A stretch of DNA of 64,000 nt from Bacteroidales bacterium (GTDB lineage: Bacteria > Bacteroidota > Bacteroidia > Bacteroidales > UBA932): contig JAFROJ010000036.1 of NCBI GenBank assembly GCA_017429765.1, forward strand, positions 62,001 to 126,000, written 5' to 3'. Of the stretch, positions 1 through 7,732 are shown one piece after another. Each line of letters begins with the position of its first letter. Position 1 is the first letter of the stretch. The translations under genes and the position numbers were made by a program. The notes beneath the pieces were generated by a model. That model was not told the DNA's origin and did no database searches. It worked only from the letters and a program-made list of their open reading frames with translations.

Positions 1-1059
1 CGCGTCAGGCTTGTCGAGAGGGACCTCTGCGTACATGTTCTTTATGACGATGTTCCTCAGGTACGGCTTCTGGTCGTCACGGGTGTGGCGGGTGCCTGTG
101 CGGAGGAAGATCGGGTTGCCGGTGTGGATGCTCTCGATCCCGTCGATCTCCACATCCTCTATCGTCGCGCCGTCCACCGTGGCGATCGTGATGGCGCTGC
201 GGTAGGTGTCGTAGATCTTGATATTCTTGAACTTGAAGTTCTTGAACTTACCCCTGGTGTAGGTCCCGAACTTGATCCCGTTGGCGCTGGAACGGCCGAC
301 GCAGTTCTCGACGAGGATGTTCTCGCTGACACCGTCGTTGCTATGGCTCTTGAAGCAATAGACGTCATCGGCGGCGTCGAAGAAGCAGTCGCGGATGATC
401 ACGTCGCTGCTGTCGACTATGTCGATGCCATCGTTGTTCCAATAGGACTTGGCGTCCACATGAACCCTTTCCACAAGGATGTCGCGGCATTTGTCGTACT
501 GCTGGTTCCAGCAACCGGGATCCCTGAGGGTGATGTCGCGGATCACGATGCCCTCGCACTTGTAGAAGTGGATATTCTCGGGACGCTGGGCCTCCTGGAG
601 ACGGTCGTTGTTCAAGGCGTCCTCGAACACTCCGAGGTGGACGAAATCAATGAATCTGGTGGCGATGCCGAAGCCGCGGCCGTTTATGGTGCCGCCACCC
701 TCGATCCCGATATTCTTCTGCCCGATGGCGAAGATCAAGGATGTCCACTTTGCCACGGGGTCCTTGATGTAGTCGAAGGGGTTCAGGGAGCCGAGAAGGG
801 AGCAATCCTCGTCGATCCAGAGAGTGACCCCATCCTTGAGGTAGATGGTGCCGGTGACATAGTCCCCGTTGTCCAGTACCACCCTGCCGCCACCATGGGT
901 GGAGACGAAATCGATGGCGGCCTGTATGCTGACGGTGTTGACGGTGAAGCCGTCCGGGACGGCGCCGAAATCCCTCGCGAAGAAGTCAGCGGCCCCGAGC
1001 GAATGGCCAGCGACCGCGAGAAGCAGCGTCATCGCTGCGAGTCTTAGGAATCTTTTCAT
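1..1059 (-). CDS. GH28-family glycoside hydrolase (polygalacturonase-like), C-terminus cut by window edge
   Basis: The gene starts at 1059 and runs off the left edge, leaving 353 codons. It opens with a signal peptide (MKRFLRLAAMTLLLAVAG) and then the hallmark start of pectin-acting beta-helix enzymes, DFGAVPDG followed by IQAAIDF and GGGRVVL. Repeating beta-helix turns follow, with GGGTINGRG, an NNDGIDIVDS block and DDVYCFKS, which match the GH28 catalytic regions (NTDGxD and DD motifs) with the two catalytic-type aspartates visible. Known GH28 enzymes cleave galacturonan or rhamnogalacturonan. Its start codon overlaps the stop of the upstream rhamnosidase (ATGA), so the two are probably co-translated for secreted pectin breakdown. 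The exact substrate cannot be told from sequence. Confidence 0.85.
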   Translation of the reverse strand, partial: MKRFLRLAAMTLLLAVAGHSLGAADFFARDFGAVPDGFTVNTVSIQAAIDFVSTHGGGRVVLDNGDYVTGTIYLKDGVTLWIDEDCSLLGSLNPFDYIKDPVAKWTSLIFAIGQKNIGIEGGGTINGRGFGIATRFIDFVHLGVFEDALNNDRLQEAQRPENIHFYKCEGIVIRDITLRDPGCWNQQYDKCRDILVERVHVDAKSYWNNDGIDIVDSSDVIIRDCFFDAADDVYCFKSHSNDGVSENILVENCVGRSSANGIKFGTYTRGKFKNFKFKNIKIYDTYRSAITIATVDGATIEDVEIDGIESIHTGNPIFLRTGTRHTRDDQKPYLRNIVIKNMYAEVPLDKPDA

Positions 1060-3959
1060 TTGTATAATTTTACTGGTCCTATCAATCCCGCTGACACATA
1101 AGGCTGGTTACGCCTGAACAGGAAGCGCTGAGCCACGGCGTTGTCCTTAAGTGTCTGGATGTAATTGCCCATCAATGTGGTGACTTTCACCTCGATGGTG
1201 TTCTCCCCGGCCTTGATGTACGGGGATATGTCGTAGATCCTTTCGCCGAACCACTGTGTGCCGGCGTCCTGGCCGTTGATCCTCAGCTCGCAGATGTCAG
1301 CCACTTTGCCGAGATCCATGAACTTGGGAAGATCCTTACCCAGGGTGGTGAAGCTGGTCTTGTAAACCACGGTGCCCATGAAGTTCACGAAAGAGGAATC
1401 CGCCATGTCCTTGAAGTCCTTGAGAGAGTCAAGGCGGGCAGTCCAGGTCGAGTCCTGATAAGTCTGGTGCAGGGATAGATCCCAAGGCCCGGCCAGCTCA
1501 AGACTGGACATCATCATCGTCGAGACAGGGGCGGCAGACCCGCCGGAGGACTCGATCACAGGATTATGGGTGGAAGGCACGGGGCCGGAGGAGCGGCCGT
1601 CCTTGTTGAACACGAGCAGGTAGGTCTCGGAGGGGCCGAATTTGAAGCTGGCCTTGCCGTCCTTGTCGAGTCTCAAGGGGAAACGTTTCCCGGAAGAGGG
1701 GTCATAGACCCATGCGTGTTTCCCAGAAGTGATTGATTTGGGGAAAGTTATGTCGGTGTAACGAGCCTCACTCATATGGGCGTTCATGAACAGGAAGAAG
1801 TCGCTGCCGTCATCCGTGACATAGCGGTTCTGGAGCACGAAACGGTCTGGGTTGGAGATCGTGATCGAGTGAGGCAGGGAATACCTGTCCATCACACCCT
1901 CGTACCACTCGAGATATTTCCCGTCCCCGGGCTTCTCCAGAAGGACGAATCTGTCGGGATAAGTGTTCTCAAGACGCTCAACCGTCTTGGCGATCTCCTT
2001 GTCACGGGCCTCGTAGTCCTTGAGTCCCAGGGACTTCTCGGGATATTTACCGACGCAGAAGATCCTTCCGCCCTGCCTCGCGAACTCCTCGAGCTTCGCC
2101 AGGGTCTCAGGGGTGGTGCTGGTGACCTCGACGAGGAAAATGGTCCCGTAGGCCTTGGGACCATAGCAAAGCTTCCCGTTTTTCACGGTGGCGTCCCGGA
2201 GAATGATCTCGCTGACATAGTCCGCCCCGCCACCCGTCTTGTGGATAGCCTCCCAGATCAGCGAGGTGTAAGGGACGTTGAGTTTCACCGGGAAGGGCTC
2301 GGTCTGCACCCCCATTGTCGCCCACATGTCGTAGTTGGCGGGCAGGATGGCAATGTCGGTGTACATGTCGGAATTCTGCAACTGGCTGGCGATCCGGGCC
2401 CTGTAGTCGTTGAGGTTCTTCACATAAGGCCACCAGGTGTTCCTCTCGTTGTGGAATGTCCCGTACTGCACCCAGCCTGGGAACTTGGCCTCCGGCGGGG
2501 AATAGTTGAACCCGTGCCACACGGAATGTGTCACTCCCGAGACCGCGCTCATGTCAGAGCCGACCTTGAGGAACTCGAGAGAGGTGGTGAACACCTTGTA
2601 CGTGTTGGTCATCTCCTCGGCGCTGACCACCCTGTTACCGTCCAGATGGGCGGCGGAAGAGACATATTTGTTGATCATGGTGTACCCGCGGCCGCGACGA
2701 TAATCCTCGTCCCCCATCTCCTCGCCGATCCTGTGCCTGAGCCAGTTGGTTGTCCATGACTCACCCTCGGGATAGTCCAGCCCAAGGGAGCTCTCAAGAG
2801 GGAAGAAGCCCCTTCCGTAGGCCTGGGCGCGGGACTTCACCCCTTTCTCCTTGCACCAGTTCAGGTAAGTCTTATGGAAACGTTCATGGAGAAGCTCAGC
2901 CTTGGTGAGCTCGAAATCGAAACGCACCCTGCTCACCTCCTCCTCGAACCTCGGGCTTTTCTTGGAGCCATATTCAAAATTCTTCACATCGCCGAGACGG
3001 CCCACCTCAAACATGGTAAAGGGCAGCCAGGGAAGGATGTCGTAGCCTCTCCTGGCCTTGAACTCCTCGGCGAAATCCGCCGTCCAGTTGTTGCCCTCAA
3101 GCTCCATGCTGTCGACGAAAAGCGCCCTGACATGGCTCGAGAGAGGCCCAAGCCTCGACTCAATCGCGTCCGCCATGTGGTCGAGATACTTTCGGACAGC
3201 GGCGGCGTCCATATGGTTGAGTATGGAACCCGCGGCTCCGGGGGCGCCGTTGATGACACTGGCGAAAGACTCGTACTTCACCATCGCGTAAAGCTGCCAT
3301 TTACCCTCCGGAACCTCGACTCTCAAGACGCCGTCCCGGACATTGCCGGAAAGGTCCATGGCGTCCTCGAGGCCGTTCATCGGGTCCGGAGCCAGACATA
3401 CAGAGACCAGCTCGGGGACACGGCGCTGGTTCACAATGGTCACCCCGGGGTCAAGTTCCTTGAATATGTGGAACAGGGACATCTCGAGAGTCTCTCCGGC
3501 CGGAACCGGCTTGGCGTAGGTCAGAAGCACCTCCGCCCGCTCATTCCTGGGAAGGCTCTCGGCGCCGAACGGCCAGCCCGAGCCTATTATCAGGTCGCAA
3601 GTCATGCCGATCCTGTCGGCCTCGTCGAAGACCACCTTGAGCATGTCGATCCACTCCTCGCTAAGCCACTTGAGGGCTTTTGTGTCGAGAGTGTCGTCGC
3701 CCCCCGGGAAAGAGATAGGATTGATCTCCACTCCTCCTATGCCCGCGTCTTTCATGACATGCAGCTCCCTGACCAACTCGTCGGCGTTCACCCGGTCACC
3801 GTTCCACCACCAGCGGACGAAAGGACGGTAGCGGTTGTCAGGTTTCTGGAACTGGGAATATAACTGCTTGGAAGACAGCTTGGTCTGGGCCAAGACATTC
3901 GCGGTCAAGGACAATGTCGCGAACGCGGCGATTGTGATAAGGATCTTGATCGGTTTCAT
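1056..3959 (-). CDS. GH106-like alpha-L-rhamnosidase, secreted
   Basis: This 967-residue protein has an N-terminal signal peptide ending near LTANVLAQ, then the start typical of GH106 alpha-L-rhamnosidases: a FVRWWWNGD segment followed by LHVMKDAGIGGVEI. The central part is a large catalytic barrel region, and the last ~150 residues (from about LELAGPWDL) form a beta-sandwich like the GH2 sugar-binding domain, also usual in this family. GH106 enzymes remove terminal rhamnose from rhamnogalacturonan and other plant glycans. It sits between a membrane protein upstream (gap of 2 nt) and a GH28 gene downstream (4-nt overlap). No SusC/SusD pair is visible, but the locus continues beyond the left edge. 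Confidence 0.85.
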   Translation of the reverse strand: MKPIKILITIAAFATLSLTANVLAQTKLSSKQLYSQFQKPDNRYRPFVRWWWNGDRVNADELVRELHVMKDAGIGGVEINPISFPGGDDTLDTKALKWLSEEWIDMLKVVFDEADRIGMTCDLIIGSGWPFGAESLPRNERAEVLLTYAKPVPAGETLEMSLFHIFKELDPGVTIVNQRRVPELVSVCLAPDPMNGLEDAMDLSGNVRDGVLRVEVPEGKWQLYAMVKYESFASVINGAPGAAGSILNHMDAAAVRKYLDHMADAIESRLGPLSSHVRALFVDSMELEGNNWTADFAEEFKARRGYDILPWLPFTMFEVGRLGDVKNFEYGSKKSPRFEEEVSRVRFDFELTKAELLHERFHKTYLNWCKEKGVKSRAQAYGRGFFPLESSLGLDYPEGESWTTNWLRHRIGEEMGDEDYRRGRGYTMINKYVSSAAHLDGNRVVSAEEMTNTYKVFTTSLEFLKVGSDMSAVSGVTHSVWHGFNYSPPEAKFPGWVQYGTFHNERNTWWPYVKNLNDYRARIASQLQNSDMYTDIAILPANYDMWATMGVQTEPFPVKLNVPYTSLIWEAIHKTGGGADYVSEIILRDATVKNGKLCYGPKAYGTIFLVEVTSTTPETLAKLEEFARQGGRIFCVGKYPEKSLGLKDYEARDKEIAKTVERLENTYPDRFVLLEKPGDGKYLEWYEGVMDRYSLPHSITISNPDRFVLQNRYVTDDGSDFFLFMNAHMSEARYTDITFPKSITSGKHAWVYDPSSGKRFPLRLDKDGKASFKFGPSETYLLVFNKDGRSSGPVPSTHNPVIESSGGSAAPVSTMMMSSLELAGPWDLSLHQTYQDSTWTARLDSLKDFKDMADSSFVNFMGTVVYKTSFTTLGKDLPKFMDLGKVADICELRINGQDAGTQWFGERIYDISPYIKAGENTIEVKVTTLMGNYIQTLKDNAVAQRFLFRRNQPYVSAGLIGPVKLYK

Positions 3960-3961
3960 AT

Positions 3962-5026
3962 TTATTCTTTTCGGATTTGCTCACTGACGAAAGAGATACC
4001 TCCCCACAGCAATTGATTGAGTTCCTGGGACTCGTGGGAAAGCGTGGCGAAGATGATCCCGAACTCGAACGGCAGGCCATAGACATAGGATATCGCCCCC
4101 GCCACTATGAAATGGAACGCCCCGAAGCCTCCGGGGACCGGAACGATGGCCGCAAGGCTTCCGGCGAGCATCAGGAACATGGCGTCGGTCAGGTTCAAGG
4201 ACTGGATGCTGGACACGGCGGAGGCCAGTTCCGGCGAGACCATGGTGGGGTTTATCCCCTGGACGGCCCAGACGATCGTGGCGCTCATCATCCAGTAACA
4301 GGCCCAGATCAAGGCTGTGAGAAGGAAGAACCACCAGGCCCTCTTCATCTTGAAACAACTCAGGAAGCCCTGGAGAAGGCCCTTCATGAAACCTTTAGCC
4401 TTTTTGAGAGGGCTCCAGCGGTCGGCGAAACGGATCACCACCCAGACAGAGATGACGGCGGCCAGAATGACCAGGGCCGCTATCACCACCTTGCCGACAG
4501 TGACACCACCGGACGCCGCCCCGAAGATCTTCTCGGCGAAGAAACCGCCGTACCTGTCCCAGGTGAAAAGGAGGAAGGTGACCAGAAGGACGACCATCAT
4601 GATGATGTCGGCAGACCTTTCAAGAGCCGCCGTGCCCAGGACTTTGTCGAAGGAGGCTAGCCGGTGGGTCTGGCCCTCCTCGTCCTTGACCTTGGTGGAA
4701 TGGGCCGTGATGTAGCCGCAACGGAGCACCTCTCCCACCCTGGGGAGGACCATGTTCACGGCATAACTGATGTTGACGGCGTTGAAGCAGGTGAGGCGGG
4801 AGGTCGCCGGGTCGATGGGGATAAGGATCTCTCTCCAGCGCAGGGCCCTGAAATAGAAAGTGAGAAGCCCGAAGAAGGTGGACAGGATCACATATTCCCA
4901 CTTACAGGCTCTCAAGGCGGACCAGAAATCCGTCCAGTCCACTTTCCTGAAGGCAAAGTACAGGAGAGCCGCGGCCAAAAGGATCGACACCCCATATTTG
5001 ATAACATTCCCTACCTTCCTGTTCAT
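3962..5026 (-). CDS. Lysylphosphatidylglycerol synthase-type transmembrane (YbhN/UPF0104) family protein
   Basis: This is a 354-residue polytopic membrane protein with about eight hydrophobic segments. An early one (YGVSILLAAALLYFAF) is followed by a conserved-looking FRALRWREIL stretch, and GGFGAFHF occurs near the C-terminus. These are marks of the LPG_synthase_TM/YbhN family, whose members flip or transfer lipids and are often annotated only as hypothetical. I chose the start MNRKVGNVIKYG at 5026; an in-frame upstream ATG at 5134 would overlap the divergent kinase gene and adds unlikely sequence. A TAAATTTG box (5039-5032) lies only about 6 nt upstream of this start, so if it is the promoter the message would be nearly leaderless. 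The polysaccharidase genes follow directly, but a functional link is not evident. Confidence 0.75.
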   Translation of the reverse strand: MNRKVGNVIKYGVSILLAAALLYFAFRKVDWTDFWSALRACKWEYVILSTFFGLLTFYFRALRWREILIPIDPATSRLTCFNAVNISYAVNMVLPRVGEVLRCGYITAHSTKVKDEEGQTHRLASFDKVLGTAALERSADIIMMVVLLVTFLLFTWDRYGGFFAEKIFGAASGGVTVGKVVIAALVILAAVISVWVVIRFADRWSPLKKAKGFMKGLLQGFLSCFKMKRAWWFFLLTALIWACYWMMSATIVWAVQGINPTMVSPELASAVSSIQSLNLTDAMFLMLAGSLAAIVPVPGGFGAFHFIVAGAISYVYGLPFEFGIIFATLSHESQELNQLLWGGISFVSEQIRKE

Positions 5027-5093
5027 GCTAACAAATTTAATCAAATTATCGTTAAATTCGCGTATCGGGACCCTCGAACGTACGGATTGCCTT

Positions 5094-6089
5094 ATGAAAT
5101 CGATTTTAGGAATAGGAAACGCCCTGACAGACATTCTCGCCGTCTTCCCCGACGACAGGATGCTCCGGGAATATCACCTTCCTCCGGGAAGCATGCAACA
5201 TGTCGATCTTGAGACCGGAGACAAGATCTGGTCGGCCCTGAAGGAACACGGGGTGAGATATGTCCCGGGCGGGTCGGCCGCCAACACCATCACTTGCGCG
5301 TCGATATTCGGGATGCCCTCTTGTTTCATCGGGAAGATCGGGAACGACGAGCTCGGCCATCTCTACAAAAGCACCCTGGAACAGTTCGGAGTCAAGACCA
5401 CCCTTCTCGAAGGCACGAAAGGCTCCGGCAGGGCGATGTGCTTCATCACCGGGGCGAACGCCGAGAGGACATTCGCCGACTACATGGGAGCCGCCCTCGA
5501 GCTTGTCCCGGAAGACCTGAAGCCGGAATATTTCGAGGGATATGACTACTTCCACATCGAAGGCTATCTTGTTCAGAACCAAGATCTTATCCGCAAGGCC
5601 GTACAGATGGCGAAAGAGGCCGGGTGCAAGATCTCGATAGACATGGCCTCCTACAACGTCGTGGAGTCCAACGAGGCCTTCTTCCACAACCTGGTCGAGA
5701 GATACATCGACATCGTCTTCGCCAACGAGAGCGAGGCGAGGGCATACACAAAACAGGAGCCGAGGGAGGCTTTAGACTCACTCGCCACCCAATGCGAGAT
5801 AGCTGTCGTGAAAGTCGGGAAAGACGGCTCGATGGTCAAGAGCGGGGACGAGTACCACTTCATCGAGGCCTGGCCGGCGGCCACTATCGACGCCACCGGG
5901 GCGGGGGACACCTACGCCGCGGGGTTCCTTTACGCCCATTCCCTTGGCATGCCGCTGAAAGTTTGCGGGGAGATAGGCTCGATAATTGCGGCTAAGGTCG
6001 TCGAGGTCGTCGGAACCAAGATCGACGTTCCCCGCTGGAGGGACGCCAAAGCCGAGATCCGACAACTGATCGCTTCCGTCAACAATTAA
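5094..6089 (+). CDS. PfkB-family sugar/nucleoside kinase (adenosine kinase-like)
   Basis: The 331-residue product has the full PfkB kinase layout: GIGNALTDIL at the start, the GGSAANT substrate-binding segment near residue 61, a GKIGNDELG block, and the C-terminal catalytic motif DATGAGDTYAAGF with the anion-hole GAGD and the base aspartate. Family members phosphorylate adenosine, ribose or other sugars with ATP. Bacteroidetes homologues are usually annotated as adenosine kinase, but the substrate is not decided by sequence. The start ATG at 5094 gives a natural N-terminus; longer readings extend into the promoter of the divergent membrane protein gene. The next gene begins 4 nt after the stop. 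Confidence 0.85.
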   Translation: MKSILGIGNALTDILAVFPDDRMLREYHLPPGSMQHVDLETGDKIWSALKEHGVRYVPGGSAANTITCASIFGMPSCFIGKIGNDELGHLYKSTLEQFGVKTTLLEGTKGSGRAMCFITGANAERTFADYMGAALELVPEDLKPEYFEGYDYFHIEGYLVQNQDLIRKAVQMAKEAGCKISIDMASYNVVESNEAFFHNLVERYIDIVFANESEARAYTKQEPREALDSLATQCEIAVVKVGKDGSMVKSGDEYHFIEAWPAATIDATGAGDTYAAGFLYAHSLGMPLKVCGEIGSIIAAKVVEVVGTKIDVPRWRDAKAEIRQLIASVNN

Positions 6090-6093
6090 GACC

Positions 6094-6627
6094 ATGTTCG
6101 AATTTGTAAAGAATATATTCAGGAAAAGAAGTCTCAGGAAGCACGCCAGCGACGTCCCGACTGAGATTCTTCCCCTTGGTGAAATCAAGTCCTATGTCGC
6201 TGTAATCGATGTGGAGGACTCCACTTTCGACGCCTGCAAGACAAACATAATGAACTATTTCCGCGGGATGGACATCCGCGGCTGCGTCTTTTTCCAGGAC
6301 TTCAGGAAGATCGGCAACGAGGACCGTCTGATCACCAGCATCCAGACGACCATCACCAAGAAAGACCTCGACTGGATCGGGCGGCCCAACAAATACAAGA
6401 TGGGCGTCCTGGCGGAGCAGAATCCGGATGTCTTCATCTCCCTGATCAAAGAGCCTGACTTCGCCATCGAATATATGGCCAGGACATCCAAGGCCAGATT
6501 CAAGATCGGCCGCAAGCAGCTCGGCGGAGACCTGTTCGACCTCGTCGTGTCGGATCCGGCGGGGAAAAGCGTCTCCCAGCAGGACAGTTTCAACGCCATG
6601 AAAGTCTATCTCGGAAAGATCCGGTAA
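6094..6627 (+). CDS. Bacteroidetes-specific small protein, probably DUF6913 family
   Basis: This 177-residue soluble protein has no signal peptide or membrane segment. It begins with a basic helix (KNIFRKRSLRKHA) and continues with alternating strands and helices, including YVAVIDVEDSTF, DWIGRPNKYKMGV and a conserved-looking FKIGRKQLGGDLFDLVV near the end. I recognise the overall pattern from uncharacterised Bacteroidetes proteins grouped as DUF6913, but I cannot verify the family assignment. It lies 4 nt after the PfkB kinase and 3 nt before the DUF368 transporter, so the three are probably one transcript. No function is assigned. Confidence 0.65.
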   Translation: MFEFVKNIFRKRSLRKHASDVPTEILPLGEIKSYVAVIDVEDSTFDACKTNIMNYFRGMDIRGCVFFQDFRKIGNEDRLITSIQTTITKKDLDWIGRPNKYKMGVLAEQNPDVFISLIKEPDFAIEYMARTSKARFKIGRKQLGGDLFDLVVSDPAGKSVSQQDSFNAMKVYLGKIR

Positions 6628-6630
6628 ATC

Positions 6631-7530
6631 ATGACGAACGCAACCAAGAACCTGGTCGTCGCGCTCAAGGGTTTCGCCATGGGCGCGGCGAATGTCGTTC
6701 CGGGGGTCTCGGGCGGGACCATCGCCTTGCTCACGGGAATATTCAACGAGTTGATCGATGCCTTGAACGCCCTGATGAGCGTCTCCACCTGGAAGTTATT
6801 GATTAAAGGCCGGTTGAAGGAATTCTGGGAGACTATTCACGGGACATTCCTCTTGTGGCTCGCCATAGGAGTGATAGTCAGCGTGTTCTCGCTGGCCAAG
6901 CTGGTGGGCTTCGTCCTCGCCCGCTTCCCGGTCCAGACCTGGGCCTTCTTCTTCGGCCTGATTGTGGTCTCGGCGGTTTTCATGCTCTCCGACATCAAGG
7001 GATGGAAATTAACCGACGTCCTCTGGACGGTTCTCGGAATCGCCTTGGGAGCGGCCATTTGCCTGGTCTCGCCGTCGGAGACAACCTCGGATCTTTGGTT
7101 CATCGCCATCTGCGGCGCCATCGCCATCTGCACGATGATTCTTCCGGGGATCTCAGGCAGCTTCATCCTGATCCTGCTCGGGAAATATGAGTACATCATG
7201 AACGCCGTCAGCGAGTTGAATATTCCCGTCCTGGTCGTGTTCGCCATCGGTTGCGCCGTCGGGATCGTGGCTTTCTCGAAATTCCTGCATTGGCTGATCG
7301 GCAAACACGAGCGGCCGACCCTCCTAGTTCTGATCGGTTTCACGATCGGGGCCCTGGTCAAAGTCTGGCCATGGGCGGACAAAGCCGCCCGCGAGGCCGC
7401 CAACATCTTCATCGGCGCCCCGGAAGGCGCTCTCCACATAGGCGGAGCCATCCTCTGGGCCATTATCGGCGCCGGCCTGGTGCTGAGCCTTGAGTGGGTC
7501 TCCAGAAAAGATAGCCGGGGCGATTTGTAG
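6631..7530 (+). CDS. popT: DUF368 / PopT-type polyprenyl-phosphate transporter
   Basis: This 299-residue integral membrane protein has two inverted-repeat-like motifs typical of DUF368: VVPGVSGGTIALLTG near residue 20 and ILPGISGSFILILLGKY near residue 170. About eight to nine hydrophobic segments are present. DUF368 proteins were recently shown to recycle undecaprenyl phosphate across the cytoplasmic membrane for cell-wall synthesis, and the name PopT was given to that role; applying it here is by homology of motifs only. The gene closes the kinase/DUF6913 run, and a tRNA gene with its own promoter follows. Confidence 0.75.
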   Translation: MTNATKNLVVALKGFAMGAANVVPGVSGGTIALLTGIFNELIDALNALMSVSTWKLLIKGRLKEFWETIHGTFLLWLAIGVIVSVFSLAKLVGFVLARFPVQTWAFFFGLIVVSAVFMLSDIKGWKLTDVLWTVLGIALGAAICLVSPSETTSDLWFIAICGAIAICTMILPGISGSFILILLGKYEYIMNAVSELNIPVLVVFAIGCAVGIVAFSKFLHWLIGKHERPTLLVLIGFTIGALVKVWPWADKAAREAANIFIGAPEGALHIGGAILWAIIGAGLVLSLEWVSRKDSRGDL

Positions 7531-7549
7531 TTCTTTTTCGGAAAATACG

Positions 7550-7557
7550 TATATTTG
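7550..7557 (+). promoter_or_regulatory. Bacteroidetes -7 promoter box for tRNA-Arg
   Basis: TATATTTG matches the Bacteroidetes -7 consensus TAnnTTTG and stands 27 nt before the mature tRNA end. A TTTG at 7524-7527 could serve as the -33 element, 22 nt upstream. A short hairpin (CCGCTT/AAGCGG) lies in the tRNA leader. Confidence 0.65.
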
Positions 7558-7584
7558 CAGTCCGCTTTTCAAGAAGCGGTTGTC

Positions 7585-7658
7585 GGTTCCGTAGCTCAGC
7601 TGGATAGAGCAACAGCCTTCTAAGCTGTGGGTCTTGGGTTCGAATCCCAACGGAATCA
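7585..7658 (+). tRNA. tRNA-Arg (anticodon TCT)
   Basis: The 74-nt sequence folds as a complete cloverleaf. The acceptor GGTTCCG pairs with CGGAATC (one G-T wobble), the D-arm contains AGCTGGATA, and the anticodon stem ACAGC/GCTGT encloses the loop CTTCTAA with anticodon TCT. The T-arm TTGGG-TTCGAAT-CCCAA is canonical. The discriminator base is A and CCA is not encoded. It reads AGA codons. Confidence 0.97.
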
Positions 7659-7668
7659 CAAGAGGGTG

Positions 7669-7693
7669 ACGCCGCGGTCAATGACCGTGGCGT
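7669..7693 (+). terminator. Possible terminator hairpin after tRNA-Arg
   Basis: ACGCCGCGGTC pairs with GACCGTGGCGT over 11 positions (one G-T wobble) around a 3-nt loop and is followed by only a short TTT run. It could end the tRNA transcript or sit in the leader of the next gene. Confidence 0.45.
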
Positions 7694-7732
7694 TTGCCGT
7701 TCAAGGGGAAAAGTTGTAACTTCACAGTCGCT

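Noticed and set aside
85..1047. Long plus-strand reading frame of 320 codons opposite the GH28 gene
   Set aside because: Its translation is Val/Asp/Gly-rich without motifs, while the minus strand encodes a clear GH28 beta-helix with signal peptide.
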